Source: Stenotrophomonas sp. SAU14A_NAIMI4_8
Lineage (GTDB): Bacteria; Pseudomonadota; Gammaproteobacteria; Xanthomonadales; Xanthomonadaceae
Length of the DNA stretch: 64,000 bases
Direction: 5' to 3'
Assembly (NCBI RefSeq): GCF_003086695.1
Contig: NZ_CP025999.1
Coordinates: 670,820 to 734,819, forward strand
A program made the position numbers and the translations under genes. The notes under the pieces were generated by a model. It had not been told where the DNA came from, searched no databases, and saw nothing but the letters and a program-made list of their open reading frames with translations. Below are positions 38,727 to 48,035 of this stretch, in pieces; within the stretch, counting starts at the first letter, position 1; every line of letters begins with the position of its first letter.

Positions 38727-39947
38727 ATGCCGAACTACCGCTACAAGGCGCTGAACCCGCATGGCGAAGTCTTCGATGGCCAGATGGAAGCGGCCAGCGA
38801 AGCCGAGCTGATCGCGCGCCTGCAGGACCAGGGGCATCTGCCCATGGAAACCCGGCTGGCCGATGGCGGCGCCGTGGGCGGCAGCAGCCTGCGTGGCCTG
38901 TTCCGGCCGCGGCCGCTGCAGGGCGCGGCGTTGCTGCAGTTCACCCAGCAGCTGGCCACCTTGCTGGCCGCTGGGCAGCCGCTGGATCGCGCACTGTCGA
39001 TCCTGCTCGGCCTGCCCGAAGACGAGCGCTCGCGCCGGGCGATCACCGACATCCGCGACGTGGTGCGTGGCGGCGCGCCGCTGTCCACGGCACTGGAACG
39101 GCAGCACGGTCTGTTCTCGCGCCTGTACGTGAACATGGTGCGTGCCGGCGAAGCCGGTGGCAGCCTGCACGACACGCTGCAGCGCCTGGCCGATTACCTG
39201 GAACGCAGCCGCGCGCTGCAGGGCAAGGTGGTCAATGCCCTGGTCTACCCGGCCATCCTGCTGGTGGTGGTGGGCGGTGCGCTGCTGTTCCTGCTGGGCT
39301 ACGTGGTGCCGCAGTTCGCGCAGATGTACGAAAGCCTGGACGTGGCGCTGCCATGGTTCACCAACATCGTGCTGCAGATCGGCCTGTTCGTGCGCGACTG
39401 GTGGATCCTGCTGCTGGTGGTGCCGGCGGTGCTGGTGCTGCTGCTGGAACGCAAACTGCGCCAGCCCGCGTTCCGCCTGGCACTGGATGGCTGGCTGCTG
39501 CAGCGCCGTGGCATCGGCCGCCTGCTGGGCGAACTGGAAACCGCACGCCTGGCGCGTACCCTGGGCACCCTGCTGCGCAACGGCGTGCCGCTGCTGGGCG
39601 CGCTGGGCATCGCCCGCAACGTGCTGGGCAACCGCGCGCTGGCCACCGATGTGGACAGCGCCGCAGACGAAGTGAAGAACGGTGCCGGCCTGTCGCTGGC
39701 ATTGTCGCGCGGCAAGCGCTTCCCGCGCCTGGCCCTGCAGATGATCCAGGTGGGCGAAGAATCCGGCGCGCTGGACACCATGCTGCTGAAGGCGGCCGAC
39801 ACCTTCGAACAGGACAGTGCCCGCCGCATCGATCGCCTGCTGGCGGCCATGGTGCCGGCCATCACCCTGGTGCTGGCCTCGGTGGTCGGCGCGGTGATCG
39901 TGGCCGTGCTGGTGCCGCTGTACGACCTGACCAATGCCATCGGTTGA
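38727..39947 (+). CDS. gspF: Type II secretion inner-membrane protein GspF (XpsF)
   Basis: Polytopic platform protein of the type II machine, 406 residues, the usual length. It begins MPNYRYKALNPHGEVFDG as in the family, has two repeated cytoplasmic four-helix domains (about 70-170 and 275-375, each with FTQQLATLLAAGQPLDRAL-like or TARLARTLGTLLRNGVPLL-like sequence) and three membrane helices (near 173-200, 225-245 and 380-402). It lies 24 bases after gspE. Confidence 0.96.
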   Translation: MPNYRYKALNPHGEVFDGQMEAASEAELIARLQDQGHLPMETRLADGGAVGGSSLRGLFRPRPLQGAALLQFTQQLATLLAAGQPLDRALSILLGLPEDERSRRAITDIRDVVRGGAPLSTALERQHGLFSRLYVNMVRAGEAGGSLHDTLQRLADYLERSRALQGKVVNALVYPAILLVVVGGALLFLLGYVVPQFAQMYESLDVALPWFTNIVLQIGLFVRDWWILLLVVPAVLVLLLERKLRQPAFRLALDGWLLQRRGIGRLLGELETARLARTLGTLLRNGVPLLGALGIARNVLGNRALATDVDSAADEVKNGAGLSLALSRGKRFPRLALQMIQVGEESGALDTMLLKAADTFEQDSARRIDRLLAAMVPAITLVLASVVGAVIVAVLVPLYDLTNAIG

Positions 39948-39996
39948 TGATGGCCCTTCCCACACTCCCGCTGTTCCGTACCTGAAAGGACCGACC

Positions 39997-40440
39997 ATGA
40001 TTGCTTCCCGTCGACCGATCCGCCTTTCCTTCACCGGCGCCCGCCACCAGTCGGGCATGAGCCTGCTGGAAATCATCATCGTCATCGTGCTGATCGGCGC
40101 GGTGCTGACCCTGGTCGCCAGCCGCGTGCTGGGCGGCGCCGACCGCGGCAAGGCCAACATCGCCAAGGCGCAGGTGCAGACCGTGGCATCGAAGATCGAC
40201 AACTACCAGCTCGATACCGGCAAGCTGCCGGGCACGCTGGAAGACCTGATCAACGCCCCGGCCGGCACCGGTGGCTGGCTGGGCCCGTACGCCAAGGCGG
40301 CCGATCTGAACGACCCGTGGGGGCATGCGCTGGAATACCGCGCACCGGGTGAAGGCCAGCCCTACGATCTGATCAGCCTGGGCAAGGATGGCAAGCAGGG
40401 CGGCAGCAGCGTCGATGCCGATATCCGCTACGAGCCGTAA
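39997..40440 (+). CDS. gspG: Major pseudopilin GspG (XpsG)
   Basis: Main subunit of the periplasmic pseudopilus, 147 residues. The prepilin site reads SG-MSLLEIIIVIVLIGAVLTLV, cleaved after Gly; the usual +1 Phe is replaced by Met, and the conserved Glu at +5 is kept. The C-terminal half has the GspG signatures YQLDTGKLPGTLEDL, GGWLGPYAK, LNDPWGHALEYR and DLISLGKDGKQGG, including calcium-site residues. AAAGGA lies 7 bases before the ATG. The prepilin peptidase needed for processing is not in this window. Confidence 0.96.
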   Translation: MIASRRPIRLSFTGARHQSGMSLLEIIIVIVLIGAVLTLVASRVLGGADRGKANIAKAQVQTVASKIDNYQLDTGKLPGTLEDLINAPAGTGGWLGPYAKAADLNDPWGHALEYRAPGEGQPYDLISLGKDGKQGGSSVDADIRYEP

Positions 40441-40446
40441 GCCTGC

Positions 40447-40941
40447 ATGATCCGCATCCTGCCGCGCCGGTTGCCCCGCCCGCGCCTGCACGGCAGGCGT
40501 GCAGCGGGCCTGTCGCTGCTGGAAATGCTGCTGGTGATCGCGCTGATCGCCGCCATCGGCCTGATCACCGCCGCGGGCCTGTCGCGCGGCTTTGCCGGCA
40601 TGCAGCTGCGCAGCGCCGGCAAGGACATCGCCAACCAGCTGCGCATGGTGCGCGCCCAGGCCATCGCGCGGGGCGAACCGCAGCGGTTCGTTATCGAACC
40701 GGCGCAGCACCGCTGGACCGGCGCCAACCAGCGCCAGGGCACGCTGCCGGAAACGCTGCAGGTGCAGTTCGAAGGCGCCGCTCAGTTGTCCACGGGGCCG
40801 GGACAGGGCGTGATCGAGTTCCATCCGGACGGCGGCGCCAGCGGTGGCCGCATCCGCCTGCAGCGCGACAGCGCCGAATGGCGCATCGACGTGGGCTGGC
40901 TGACCGGCGAAGTACGCTCCGGCCCGTGGCAGGCGCAATGA
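40447..40941 (+). CDS. gspH: Minor pseudopilin GspH (XpsH)
   Basis: Minor pseudopilin of the pseudopilus tip region, 164 residues. A basic leader of about 21 residues ends at AAG, followed by LSLLEMLLVIALIAAIGLI, a type IV prepilin segment with Glu at +5 and Leu instead of Phe at +1. The remainder fits the GspH/FimT pattern (LRMVRAQAIARGEPQRFVI). It starts 6 bases after gspG and ends in an ATGA overlap with gspI. Confidence 0.9.
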   Translation: MIRILPRRLPRPRLHGRRAAGLSLLEMLLVIALIAAIGLITAAGLSRGFAGMQLRSAGKDIANQLRMVRAQAIARGEPQRFVIEPAQHRWTGANQRQGTLPETLQVQFEGAAQLSTGPGQGVIEFHPDGGASGGRIRLQRDSAEWRIDVGWLTGEVRSGPWQAQ

Positions 40942-41357
40942 AGCGGCGCGCGCGTGGCTTCACCCTGCTGGAAGTGATCGTGGCCTTCGCCCTGCTGGGC
41001 CTGGCGCTGACCTTGCTGCTGGGCAGCCTGTCAGGCGGCGCGCGGCAGGTGAAGGACGCCGAGCTGCGCACCCGTGCGGTGCTGCATGCGCAATCGCTGC
41101 TGGCCGCCGCCGGGGTGGAGGAACCGCTGCAGGCCGGGCGCCAGCAGGGCGAGTGGGAGCAGGGGCGCTTCCATTGGGAACTGCAGGTGCAGCCCTGGGT
41201 GGAGCCGCGCGCGGGCAACGTGCCGGTCGCCGATTCCCCTGGCGCGCCGTGGCTGGCCGAACTGCAGTTGCAGGTGCGCTGGGGCGATGGCGCGCGCGAA
41301 CAATTGCGTTGGCGCAGTCTGCGCCTGCTGCCGCCGGACCTGGAGCGTGCACGGTGA
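40938..41357 (+). CDS. gspI: Minor pseudopilin GspI (XpsI)
   Basis: Minor pseudopilin that nucleates the tip complex with GspJ and GspK. 139 residues with a short leader MKRRARG before FTLLEVIVAFALLGLALTLL, a canonical prepilin site. The soluble part is short and beta-rich, typical for GspI. Overlaps gspH (ATGA) and gspJ (GTGA). Confidence 0.92.
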   Translation: MKRRARGFTLLEVIVAFALLGLALTLLLGSLSGGARQVKDAELRTRAVLHAQSLLAAAGVEEPLQAGRQQGEWEQGRFHWELQVQPWVEPRAGNVPVADSPGAPWLAELQLQVRWGDGAREQLRWRSLRLLPPDLERAR

Positions 41358-41989
41358 AACGGCAGGCGCGCGGCTTCACCCTGGTGGAAGTGATGCTGGC
41401 CACCGTGCTGCTGGCAGGTGGCCTGGCGCTGGCCTTTGCCAGCGTGCGTTCGGCCATGGCGGTCAGCCAACGTGGTGAACAGATCGCCGCCGACAGCGAG
41501 CGCATGCGCGCGGTGCAGGGGCTGCTGCGGCGGCAGTTGAGTGCAGCGCTGCGCAGTCCGATGGAAGTACCGGACCCCACCCGCGAGCCGGTGTACTTCA
41601 GTGGCGATGAAAGCGGCATGCAGTTCGTGGCCGATCTGCCGGGTTACCTGGGCCGCGGCGGCCCCTACCTGCACGCGCTGCAGGTGGAGGGGCAGGCCGG
41701 CGAGCGCCGCCTGTTGCTGGGCCTGGTGCTGCTGCAGGAAGGCGAACAGCTGCCGGAAACCCCGCCGCGTGCGCCGGAAGTGCTGGCCGAGCACCTGCGT
41801 GATGTGCAGCTGCGCTACCGCGGCGTGGATGCCGCCAGCGGCCAGATGACCGACTGGTTGCCACGCTGGGACGATACCCGCCGCCTGCCGTTGCTGGTGG
41901 AAGTGCAGGTGCGACCCGCGCGCGGCCCGGCCTGGCCGCCGCTGGTGGTTGCCCTGCGTGCCGGTGGTGCCGCCGGAGGCATCCGATGA
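41354..41989 (+). CDS. gspJ: Minor pseudopilin GspJ (XpsJ)
   Basis: Tip-complex pseudopilin, 211 residues, starting at a GTG that overlaps the gspI stop. The leader KRQARG precedes FTLVEVMLATVLLAGGLAL with the +5 Glu. Longer than GspI and with the larger soluble domain expected for GspJ (ERMRAVQGLLRRQL, DVQLRYRG, LPLLVEVQVR). Overlaps gspK by ATGA. Confidence 0.92.
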   Translation: MKRQARGFTLVEVMLATVLLAGGLALAFASVRSAMAVSQRGEQIAADSERMRAVQGLLRRQLSAALRSPMEVPDPTREPVYFSGDESGMQFVADLPGYLGRGGPYLHALQVEGQAGERRLLLGLVLLQEGEQLPETPPRAPEVLAEHLRDVQLRYRGVDAASGQMTDWLPRWDDTRRLPLLVEVQVRPARGPAWPPLVVALRAGGAAGGIR

Positions 41990-42849
41990 GGACCAGGCGC
42001 GGGGCCGCGCTGGTGCTGGTGCTGTGGCTGATCGCACTGATGACCGCGCTGGTGGGCGCATTCGCGCTGACCGCCCGGGTCGAGCACCTGCAGCAGCGGG
42101 TGCTGGATGACGACGGGCGCGGCCAGGAACGTGCGCGTGCCGGCCTGGAATATGCGCTGATGCGACTGCGCGCCGATCCGCAGCGCCCGGCCTGGCAGGC
42201 CGACGGCCGCACCTACCGGTGGCAGTTCGACGATGCCCGCGTGGATATCCGCGTGGTGGACGAGAACGGCAAGATCAATCTGAATGTCGCCGACGCTGCG
42301 CTGCTCACCGCCTTCCTGAAGGCATTGGGCGAAAGTCCCGACGAGGCGCAGCGGCTGGCCGGGGCCATCATCGACTGGCGCGACGAGGACAGCCTGCAGC
42401 AGCCCGGCGGTGGCGCCGAAGCGCCCGACTACGCAGCGGCCGGCCTGCCGTATGGCCCGCGCAACAAGCGCTTTGAAACCCTGGGCGAGCTGCAGCGGGT
42501 GCTGGGCATGCGCGCGGCGCTGTACCAGGCCATGCTGCCGCACATCACCCTGTACAGCCGCATGGCGCGGCCCGATCCGCGCTTCGCCACCGCCCCGGTG
42601 CTGGCGGCGCTGGGGCTGGACGCCGAGCAGGTATTGGCGCAACGGGCCCAGCAGGAGCGTGACGAAGATTCAGGTGCGGGCACGTCAACCCTTGCCAGCG
42701 GCAGCGGCACCTATAGTATCGAGTGCCGCGCCATCGACGGCAGTGGACGCCAGTCGGTTCTGAAGGCGGTGGTACGCAACGGCTCGGGCGGAGTGCCCGG
42801 CCAGACCTACACAGTGCTTCGCTGGGAGCAGGGAATGGCAGCAAGATGA
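41986..42849 (+). CDS. gspK: Minor pseudopilin GspK (XpsK)
   Basis: Largest minor pseudopilin, thought to cap the pseudopilus. 287 residues. Leader MRTRRG, then AALVLVLWLIALMTALVGAFAL; the +5 residue is Val rather than Glu, the normal exception in GspK. Conserved body features: GLEYALMRLRADP, VVDENGKINLNVADAALL, IIDWRDEDSLQ and FETLGELQRVLGM. Overlaps both neighbours (ATGA). Confidence 0.94.
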   Translation: MRTRRGAALVLVLWLIALMTALVGAFALTARVEHLQQRVLDDDGRGQERARAGLEYALMRLRADPQRPAWQADGRTYRWQFDDARVDIRVVDENGKINLNVADAALLTAFLKALGESPDEAQRLAGAIIDWRDEDSLQQPGGGAEAPDYAAAGLPYGPRNKRFETLGELQRVLGMRAALYQAMLPHITLYSRMARPDPRFATAPVLAALGLDAEQVLAQRAQQERDEDSGAGTSTLASGSGTYSIECRAIDGSGRQSVLKAVVRNGSGGVPGQTYTVLRWEQGMAAR

Positions 42850-44003
42850 CAGCATGGCAGGACAGCGTGCGGCAGGTGCAGGGCCGGATCGGCCCTGGCG
42901 TCGGCCATTTCCTGCGCTGGTGGCGGCAATCGTTGCTGGCCTGGGTGCCGGCACGCTGGCAGTGGGCGCTGGGCTGGTCGCAGGCGCGTCTGCTGCTGCA
43001 GCGCGACGGCGACCAGGTGCAGGTCTGGCGTGATGGCAGCGCCGGCCCCGAACGCGTGGTGCGCCTGCCGTGGCCGCTGGCGCCGGCCGATCTGGACCGC
43101 GTGCTGGAACCGCGCCTGCGGCGCCTGCCGCGCGTCTGGCTGCTGCCGGTGGCACAGGTCCTGCGCCGCAGCCTGCGCCTGCCCAGCGCCGCCGCCGATC
43201 GCCTGCACGCCGTGGTGGGCTATGAAATCGACCGGCAGACACCCTTCGAGGCCAGCCAGGTCAGCTACGACGTGCGCGCCCTGGGCACGGCCGGCGATGG
43301 CCTGCTGCAGGTCGAGCTGGTCGCCTGGCCGCTGCGCCAGCTGGACACCTGGCGCAGCCAGGCCGGTGACTGGGCCGATGCCCTGGCCGGCGTGGATGCC
43401 ATCGACGAACACGGCCACACGCTGCAGGTGAACCTGCTGCCGCCGGCGCAGCGCCAGCGCCGCGTGGATCCCAGCCGGCGCTGGAACCTGGTGTTGGCGG
43501 CCGCGGCGTTGCTGATGCTGGTGCTGGCCGCACTGCAGTTGCTGGACAACCGGCGCGACGCCGCCGACGCCCTGCGCGAACAGGTCGAGCGCAGCGCCCG
43601 CAGTGCCCGCGGCGTGGCCAGTGAACGCAGCCAGCTGCAGGCGCTGATCGACGGCGCCGCCTTCCTGGAAAAGCAGCGCAGCCAGCGTGCCACCACGGTG
43701 GAACTGTGGACCGAGCTGACCCGGCGCCTGCCCGACGGCACCTATCTGGAAAAACTGGCGATCGAAAACAACAGCCTGCAGTTGATCGGGCTCAGTGGGC
43801 AGGCATCGCAACTGGTCGCGCTGCTGCAGGATGCGCCGCAGTGGCGCAAGGTGAACCTGACCGGCGTGCTGCAGGCCGACGGCGCCAGCAGTGGCCGCGA
43901 CCGCTTCACCCTGACCGCCGAACTGCAGCCGTTGCCGGCCGCCGCCGCCGCCCCCGCTGCACGCAAGGAGGCGGCCGATGCCGATGCCCAACCCGCGCCG
44001 TGA
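42846..44003 (+). CDS. gspL: Type II secretion protein GspL (XpsL)
   Basis: Bitopic inner-membrane protein that anchors the GspE ATPase and binds GspM. 385 residues: cytoplasmic actin-like region (about 40-210), one membrane helix (WNLVLAAAALLMLVLAALQLL, about 218-238) and a periplasmic PilN-like ferredoxin-fold part ending in an Ala-rich tail. The ATG overlaps the gspK stop; the 3' end overlaps gspM by 26 bases. Confidence 0.87.
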   Translation: MTAWQDSVRQVQGRIGPGVGHFLRWWRQSLLAWVPARWQWALGWSQARLLLQRDGDQVQVWRDGSAGPERVVRLPWPLAPADLDRVLEPRLRRLPRVWLLPVAQVLRRSLRLPSAAADRLHAVVGYEIDRQTPFEASQVSYDVRALGTAGDGLLQVELVAWPLRQLDTWRSQAGDWADALAGVDAIDEHGHTLQVNLLPPAQRQRRVDPSRRWNLVLAAAALLMLVLAALQLLDNRRDAADALREQVERSARSARGVASERSQLQALIDGAAFLEKQRSQRATTVELWTELTRRLPDGTYLEKLAIENNSLQLIGLSGQASQLVALLQDAPQWRKVNLTGVLQADGASSGRDRFTLTAELQPLPAAAAAPAARKEAADADAQPAP

Positions 44004-44700
44004 CCGCTGGCTGGCGCTGGCCCTGCTGCTGGCCGTGCTGGGCGTGGCCTACCTGCTGCTGGTGCACCCCTGGTTCACCCAGCCGCTGCTGGCCATCAAC
44101 GAAGACGTGGCCGCGCTGCGCGAACGCCAGCAACGCGTGCAGGCGCAGCTGCAGCAGCAGCCGCAGATCGAACAACGCTTGAAGGAAACCCGCCAGGTGC
44201 TGGAACAGCGGCCCGGCTTCCTGCGCGAAGCCACCGCCGAAGCGGCTGCCGCCGCGCTGGGCGCACGGCTGCAGGATGCGGTGGCCATGGCCAGCCCCGG
44301 CAATCGCAGCTGCACGATCAGCAACCGCACGCCGCTGACCGACAACCGACGCGATGCCGAATTCGTGCGCGTGGCCATGCAGGTGCGGCTGCGCTGTGGC
44401 GTGGCCGAGCTGGCCACCGTGCTGCACAGCCTGGAAACCGGCAGCCCGCGTCTGTTCGTGGACAACCTGAACCTGATCGCGCAGCGCTTCCAGCAGTCGG
44501 CCAATGAATCCGGCCTGGGCCTGGATGTGTCCTTCGAGCTGGCCGGTTACCTGTTGCCCGGCGCGGCGGCCGACAGCGCGGCACCGGCGGTTGCCAACGC
44601 TGCGGGCGTTGCACCGGAAGCGGCCGCTCCGGCTGAGCCGGCTGCGGATGCCGCGGCCGATGCCGCCGCCGATTCCGATGCAGGGGAGGGCGCCGAATGA
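43978..44700 (+). CDS. gspM: Type II secretion protein GspM (XpsM)
   Basis: Bitopic protein partnering GspL in the inner-membrane platform. 240 residues: short cytoplasmic tail, membrane helix (LALALLLAVLGVAYLLLV, about 12-29), a Gln-rich coiled coil (about 40-80), a ferredoxin-like periplasmic domain, and a low-complexity Ala/Asp tail (about 195-240). A full AAGGAGG site stands 6 bases before the ATG, inside the gspL 3' end. Overlaps the next gene by four bases. Confidence 0.86.
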   Translation: MPMPNPRRDRWLALALLLAVLGVAYLLLVHPWFTQPLLAINEDVAALRERQQRVQAQLQQQPQIEQRLKETRQVLEQRPGFLREATAEAAAAALGARLQDAVAMASPGNRSCTISNRTPLTDNRRDAEFVRVAMQVRLRCGVAELATVLHSLETGSPRLFVDNLNLIAQRFQQSANESGLGLDVSFELAGYLLPGAAADSAAPAVANAAGVAPEAAAPAEPAADAAADAAADSDAGEGAE

Positions 44701-45497
44701 AACTCGATGCGCTTCCGCTGCGCATGGGGCTGCTGCTGGCCGTGGCCGGCTGGGCAGGCGCGCTGTGGCTGGCCACCGGCTTCGGCCTGGGCAGCCGCCT
44801 GCCAGCAGGCCCGGACGATGCCGACCGTGCCGCAGCATTGCCCTCGCTGCCGCCACTGGCGCCCGAACGCATGGCTGCGGCCGACAGTTACAGCGCCATC
44901 AGCGAACGCCCGTTGTTCGCCGAAGACCGGCGCCCGCGCCCGTATCTGCTGGGCGGCAGCGAACCGGCCGCCAGCGCGGCCCTGCGCCTGACCGGTGTGC
45001 TGCTGACCGACAATTTCAGCATGGCCACCTTCACCACCGAACAGAACCGCTCACTGCGCCTGCGCCTGAACGGCGAGGCCGTGGACGGCTGGCAGCTGGT
45101 CGCGCTGGAACCGCGCCAGGCCACGGTCATCGGCCCGTCGGGCAACCAGGTGCTGGAACTGGCCACCTTCAACGGGCAGGGCGGCGAACCGCCGACCGTG
45201 CTGCGCGGGGCCAATGGCGCGGTGCCGCCGGCAGGCGTGGTGGTGCCGCCACCGCCACCCAGCCCGGCCAGCGGCAGCAACAGCAGCGCCCAGCGCCCGG
45301 TCGACCTTGCGGCCTCTGCGACTGCCGGTCCGGCGGCGCAGAGCACGCCTGCCCCCAACACCAATGCCAACGGTCCCAGCGAAGCGCAGATGCAGGCCAT
45401 CCGCGAACGCATACAGGCCCGTCGCCGTCAGCTGCAGCAGCAACAACAGCAGCAGCAACAACCGTCGCCGCCCACGGGCGATGGCACCAACCGATAG
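44697..45497 (+). CDS. gspN: Type II secretion protein XpsN (GspC-like linker to the secretin)
   Basis: Bitopic protein, 266 residues, at the xpsN position of the Xanthomonas cluster, where it links the inner-membrane platform to the secretin in the role of GspC. N-terminal membrane helix (LPLRMGLLLAVAGWAGALWLA); a periplasmic HR-type domain (about 60-150) with ISERPLFAEDRRP and LRLTGVLLTDNFSMA; then a long Pro/Ala/Ser-rich tail and a run of ten glutamines near the C-terminus. It lacks a PDZ domain. Nine bases separate it from gspD. Confidence 0.85.
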   Translation: MKLDALPLRMGLLLAVAGWAGALWLATGFGLGSRLPAGPDDADRAAALPSLPPLAPERMAAADSYSAISERPLFAEDRRPRPYLLGGSEPAASAALRLTGVLLTDNFSMATFTTEQNRSLRLRLNGEAVDGWQLVALEPRQATVIGPSGNQVLELATFNGQGGEPPTVLRGANGAVPPAGVVVPPPPPSPASGSNSSAQRPVDLAASATAGPAAQSTPAPNTNANGPSEAQMQAIRERIQARRRQLQQQQQQQQQPSPPTGDGTNR

Positions 45498-45506
45498 AGT
45501 GAATGC

Positions 45507-47711
45507 ATGAACCTGCGTTTCCTTTCTTCCTCGTTCCTCCTTGCGCTGCTGGTCGGCTGCACCACGGTGTCCGGCCCGCACGTGCAGCGCAACGGCAACC
45601 CGCAACCCACGCCGCCGGCCGGCCAGGCCGCCGCCGATGCGCAGGTGGCCGAAGGTGATGGCCAGAGCGGCGCGCCGCAGGCGGTCATCCGTCGTGGCAG
45701 CGGCACCATGATCAACCGCGAGGCCGCGCGCGCACCGTCGCCGGCGCTGAATACCGCCAGCAGCGGCAGTGCCACCTTCAATTTCGAGGGTGAATCGGTA
45801 CACGCGGTGGTCAAGGCCATCCTGGGTGACATGCTGGGCCAGAACTACGTGATCGCACCGGGCGTGCAGGGCACGGTCACCCTGGCCACGCCCAAGCCGG
45901 TGTCGCCGGCACAGGCACTGAACCTGCTGGAGATGGTGCTGGGCTGGAACAACGCGCGCATGGTCTACAGCGGCGGCCGCTACAACATCGTCGCCGCCGA
46001 CCAGGCCCTGGCCGGCACCGTCGCGCCCAGTACCGCACCGGCCTCCAGTGCCCGTGGCTTCGAGGTGCGGGTGGTGCCGCTGCAGTTCATCTCCGCCAGC
46101 GAAATGAAGAAGGTGCTGGAGCCGTACGCGCGGCCCAACGCCATCGTCAATGTCGATACCGGGCGCAACGTGATCACCCTGGGCGGCACCCGTGCCGAAC
46201 TGGAAAACTATCTGCACACCGTCGAGATCTTCGACGTGGACTGGCTGTCGGGCATGTCGGTGGGCGTGTTCCCGATCCAGTCCGGCAAGGCCGAACAGGT
46301 GGCTGCCGATCTGGAGAAAGTCTTCGGCGAAGACAGCAAGACCCCCAGCGCCGGCATGTTCCGTTTCCTGCCGCTGGAGAACGCCAACGCCGTGCTGGTC
46401 ATCACCCCGCAGGCGCGCTACCTGGACCAGATCCAGCAGTGGCTGGACCGCATCGACACCGCCGGTGGCAGCGCCCGCCTGTTCTCCTACGAACTGCGTT
46501 ACATCAAGGCGCGTGACCTGGCCCAGCGCCTGTCCGAGGCGTTTGCCAGCAGCAACAACCGCAACAATCGCGGCAGTGCCACCACCCTGGCCCCGGGTGC
46601 GCAGCCGATGCAGCTGGACAGCACTGGCCAGACCGACACCCGCACCGACAGCAGCACGCTGGGCAGCACGGGTTCCAGCAGCAGCGGCATGGCCAGCACC
46701 ATGAACCTGCCGCAGCGCCAGGAAGGCAACATCAGCGTCAGCCTGGACGTGGAAGGCGATACCGTTGGCGTGTCGGCGGTGGAAGAAACCAATGCGCTGC
46801 TGGTACGCGCCACCCCGCAGGCCTGGCGGTCGATCCGCGAAGTGATCGAGAAGCTGGACGTCATGCCGCTGCAGGTGCATATCGAAGCGCAGGTGGCCGA
46901 AGTCTCGCTGCAGGGCGAATTGAGCTACGGCGTGAACTGGTACTTCGAGAATGCCGTGCAGGGCCAGACCTTCCCCGGCGCCACCGGCGATGCCACCCTG
47001 CCCAGCGCCCTGGGCCGCAACGTGTGGGGCACCTTCGCCGGCGCGATCACCGGCAGTGAAGGGCTGGGCTGGACCTTCCTGGGCAAGAATGCCGCCGCCG
47101 TGGTCAGCGCGCTGGACAAGGTCACCGACCTGCGCCTGCTGCAGACCCCGTCGATCTTCGTGCGCAACAACGCCGAAGCCACCTTGAACGTGGGCGACAA
47201 GGTGCCGATCAGCACGGTGTCGGTGAACACCGGCGTGGGCACCGACAACACCTACAGCCAGGTGCAGTACATCGACACCGGCGTGATCCTGAAGGTGCGC
47301 CCGCGGGTAACGCGCGATGGCACGGTGTTCATGGACATCGTGCAGGAAGTGAGCAGCGCCGGCGAAGTGGCGGCCAACTGCGATCCGACCCGCACCCAGT
47401 GCAACCCGCGCATTTCCACCCGCAAGCTGTCCACCGAAGCGGCCATCCAGAGTGGTGACACGATCATGCTGGCCGGCCTGATCACCGATTCGGGCACCGA
47501 TGGCCACAACGGCATTCCTGGCCTGAGCCGGATTCCGGTGGTGGGCGCGCTGTTTGGCAGCAAGACGCGCAACAGCCGACGTTCCGAAGTGATCGTGCTG
47601 CTGACCCCCACGATCGTGCGCAACGGCCAGGAAGCGCGCGCGCTGACCGACGAATACAGCAGCCGCTTCCGCGCCATGGAGCCGATCGCCCCCGGCGCCC
47701 GCAAGAAGTAA
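45507..47711 (+). CDS. gspD: Type II secretion outer-membrane secretin GspD (XpsD), lipoprotein
   Basis: Secretin ring through which folded enzymes leave the cell. 734 residues with a lipoprotein signal; lipobox LVGC puts the acylated cysteine at residue 18, as in XpsD, so it may not need a separate pilotin. N0 domain (about 90-165), N1-N3 domains (about 185-430) with a Ser/Gly/Asn-rich insertion in N3 (about 350-400), and the secretin barrel (about 440-725) with VPLL-type ALLVRATPQAW, TDLRLLQTPSIFVRNN and SGDTIMLAGLI. Last gene of the operon. Confidence 0.96.
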   Translation: MNLRFLSSSFLLALLVGCTTVSGPHVQRNGNPQPTPPAGQAAADAQVAEGDGQSGAPQAVIRRGSGTMINREAARAPSPALNTASSGSATFNFEGESVHAVVKAILGDMLGQNYVIAPGVQGTVTLATPKPVSPAQALNLLEMVLGWNNARMVYSGGRYNIVAADQALAGTVAPSTAPASSARGFEVRVVPLQFISASEMKKVLEPYARPNAIVNVDTGRNVITLGGTRAELENYLHTVEIFDVDWLSGMSVGVFPIQSGKAEQVAADLEKVFGEDSKTPSAGMFRFLPLENANAVLVITPQARYLDQIQQWLDRIDTAGGSARLFSYELRYIKARDLAQRLSEAFASSNNRNNRGSATTLAPGAQPMQLDSTGQTDTRTDSSTLGSTGSSSSGMASTMNLPQRQEGNISVSLDVEGDTVGVSAVEETNALLVRATPQAWRSIREVIEKLDVMPLQVHIEAQVAEVSLQGELSYGVNWYFENAVQGQTFPGATGDATLPSALGRNVWGTFAGAITGSEGLGWTFLGKNAAAVVSALDKVTDLRLLQTPSIFVRNNAEATLNVGDKVPISTVSVNTGVGTDNTYSQVQYIDTGVILKVRPRVTRDGTVFMDIVQEVSSAGEVAANCDPTRTQCNPRISTRKLSTEAAIQSGDTIMLAGLITDSGTDGHNGIPGLSRIPVVGALFGSKTRNSRRSEVIVLLTPTIVRNGQEARALTDEYSSRFRAMEPIAPGARKK

Positions 47712-47791
47712 GGCCGGCAGGGCTTGCAGCCCTGCACCTGCCTCAAGGCCACGGCAACGGCAACGGCAAAGGCGGGCATTCCGTGGGGGGC

Positions 47792-47887
47792 GGGCCGGTG
47801 TCGGAGTGCGGGGACGCCGCAAGTACGTCCTTGTAGGCTTGGCAGCCGCATCCATGCGGCTGACACCCCGCCCTCCGACACCGCCCC
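47792..47887 (+). repeat. Large two-tier hairpin, copy C1
   Basis: Outer arms 47792-47813 and 47866-47887 pair at 20 of 22 positions. Core and inner hairpin (CAGCCGCATCCATGCGGCTG) are identical to copy A2. Confidence 0.84.
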
Positions 47888-47913
47888 ACCTCTGACAGTT
47901 CTCCTCTGCTGTT

Positions 47914-47938
47914 GGTAGGTGTCGACCTTGGTCGACAC
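47914..47938 (+). repeat. GTAGGTG-type REP hairpin (TCG/CGA variant)
   Basis: GGTAG followed by GTGTCGACCTTGGTCGACAC, identical to the copies in island A. Confidence 0.85.
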
Positions 47939-48035
47939 ATCTGTCAGATATCCAAAACCATCTGGGTCAGAGCCCGTTGCGCAGCAACGGGATCCGACCC
48001 CGAGCTGTTCCAACAGATCGCTGGAAACTGTCGAA

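Noticed and set aside
34938..40202. A 1754-codon open frame antisense to the protease and gspE-F-G
   Set aside because: Same shadow effect; it spans several well-supported genes on the other strand and its protein has only Gln/His/Arg/Ala-rich sequence.
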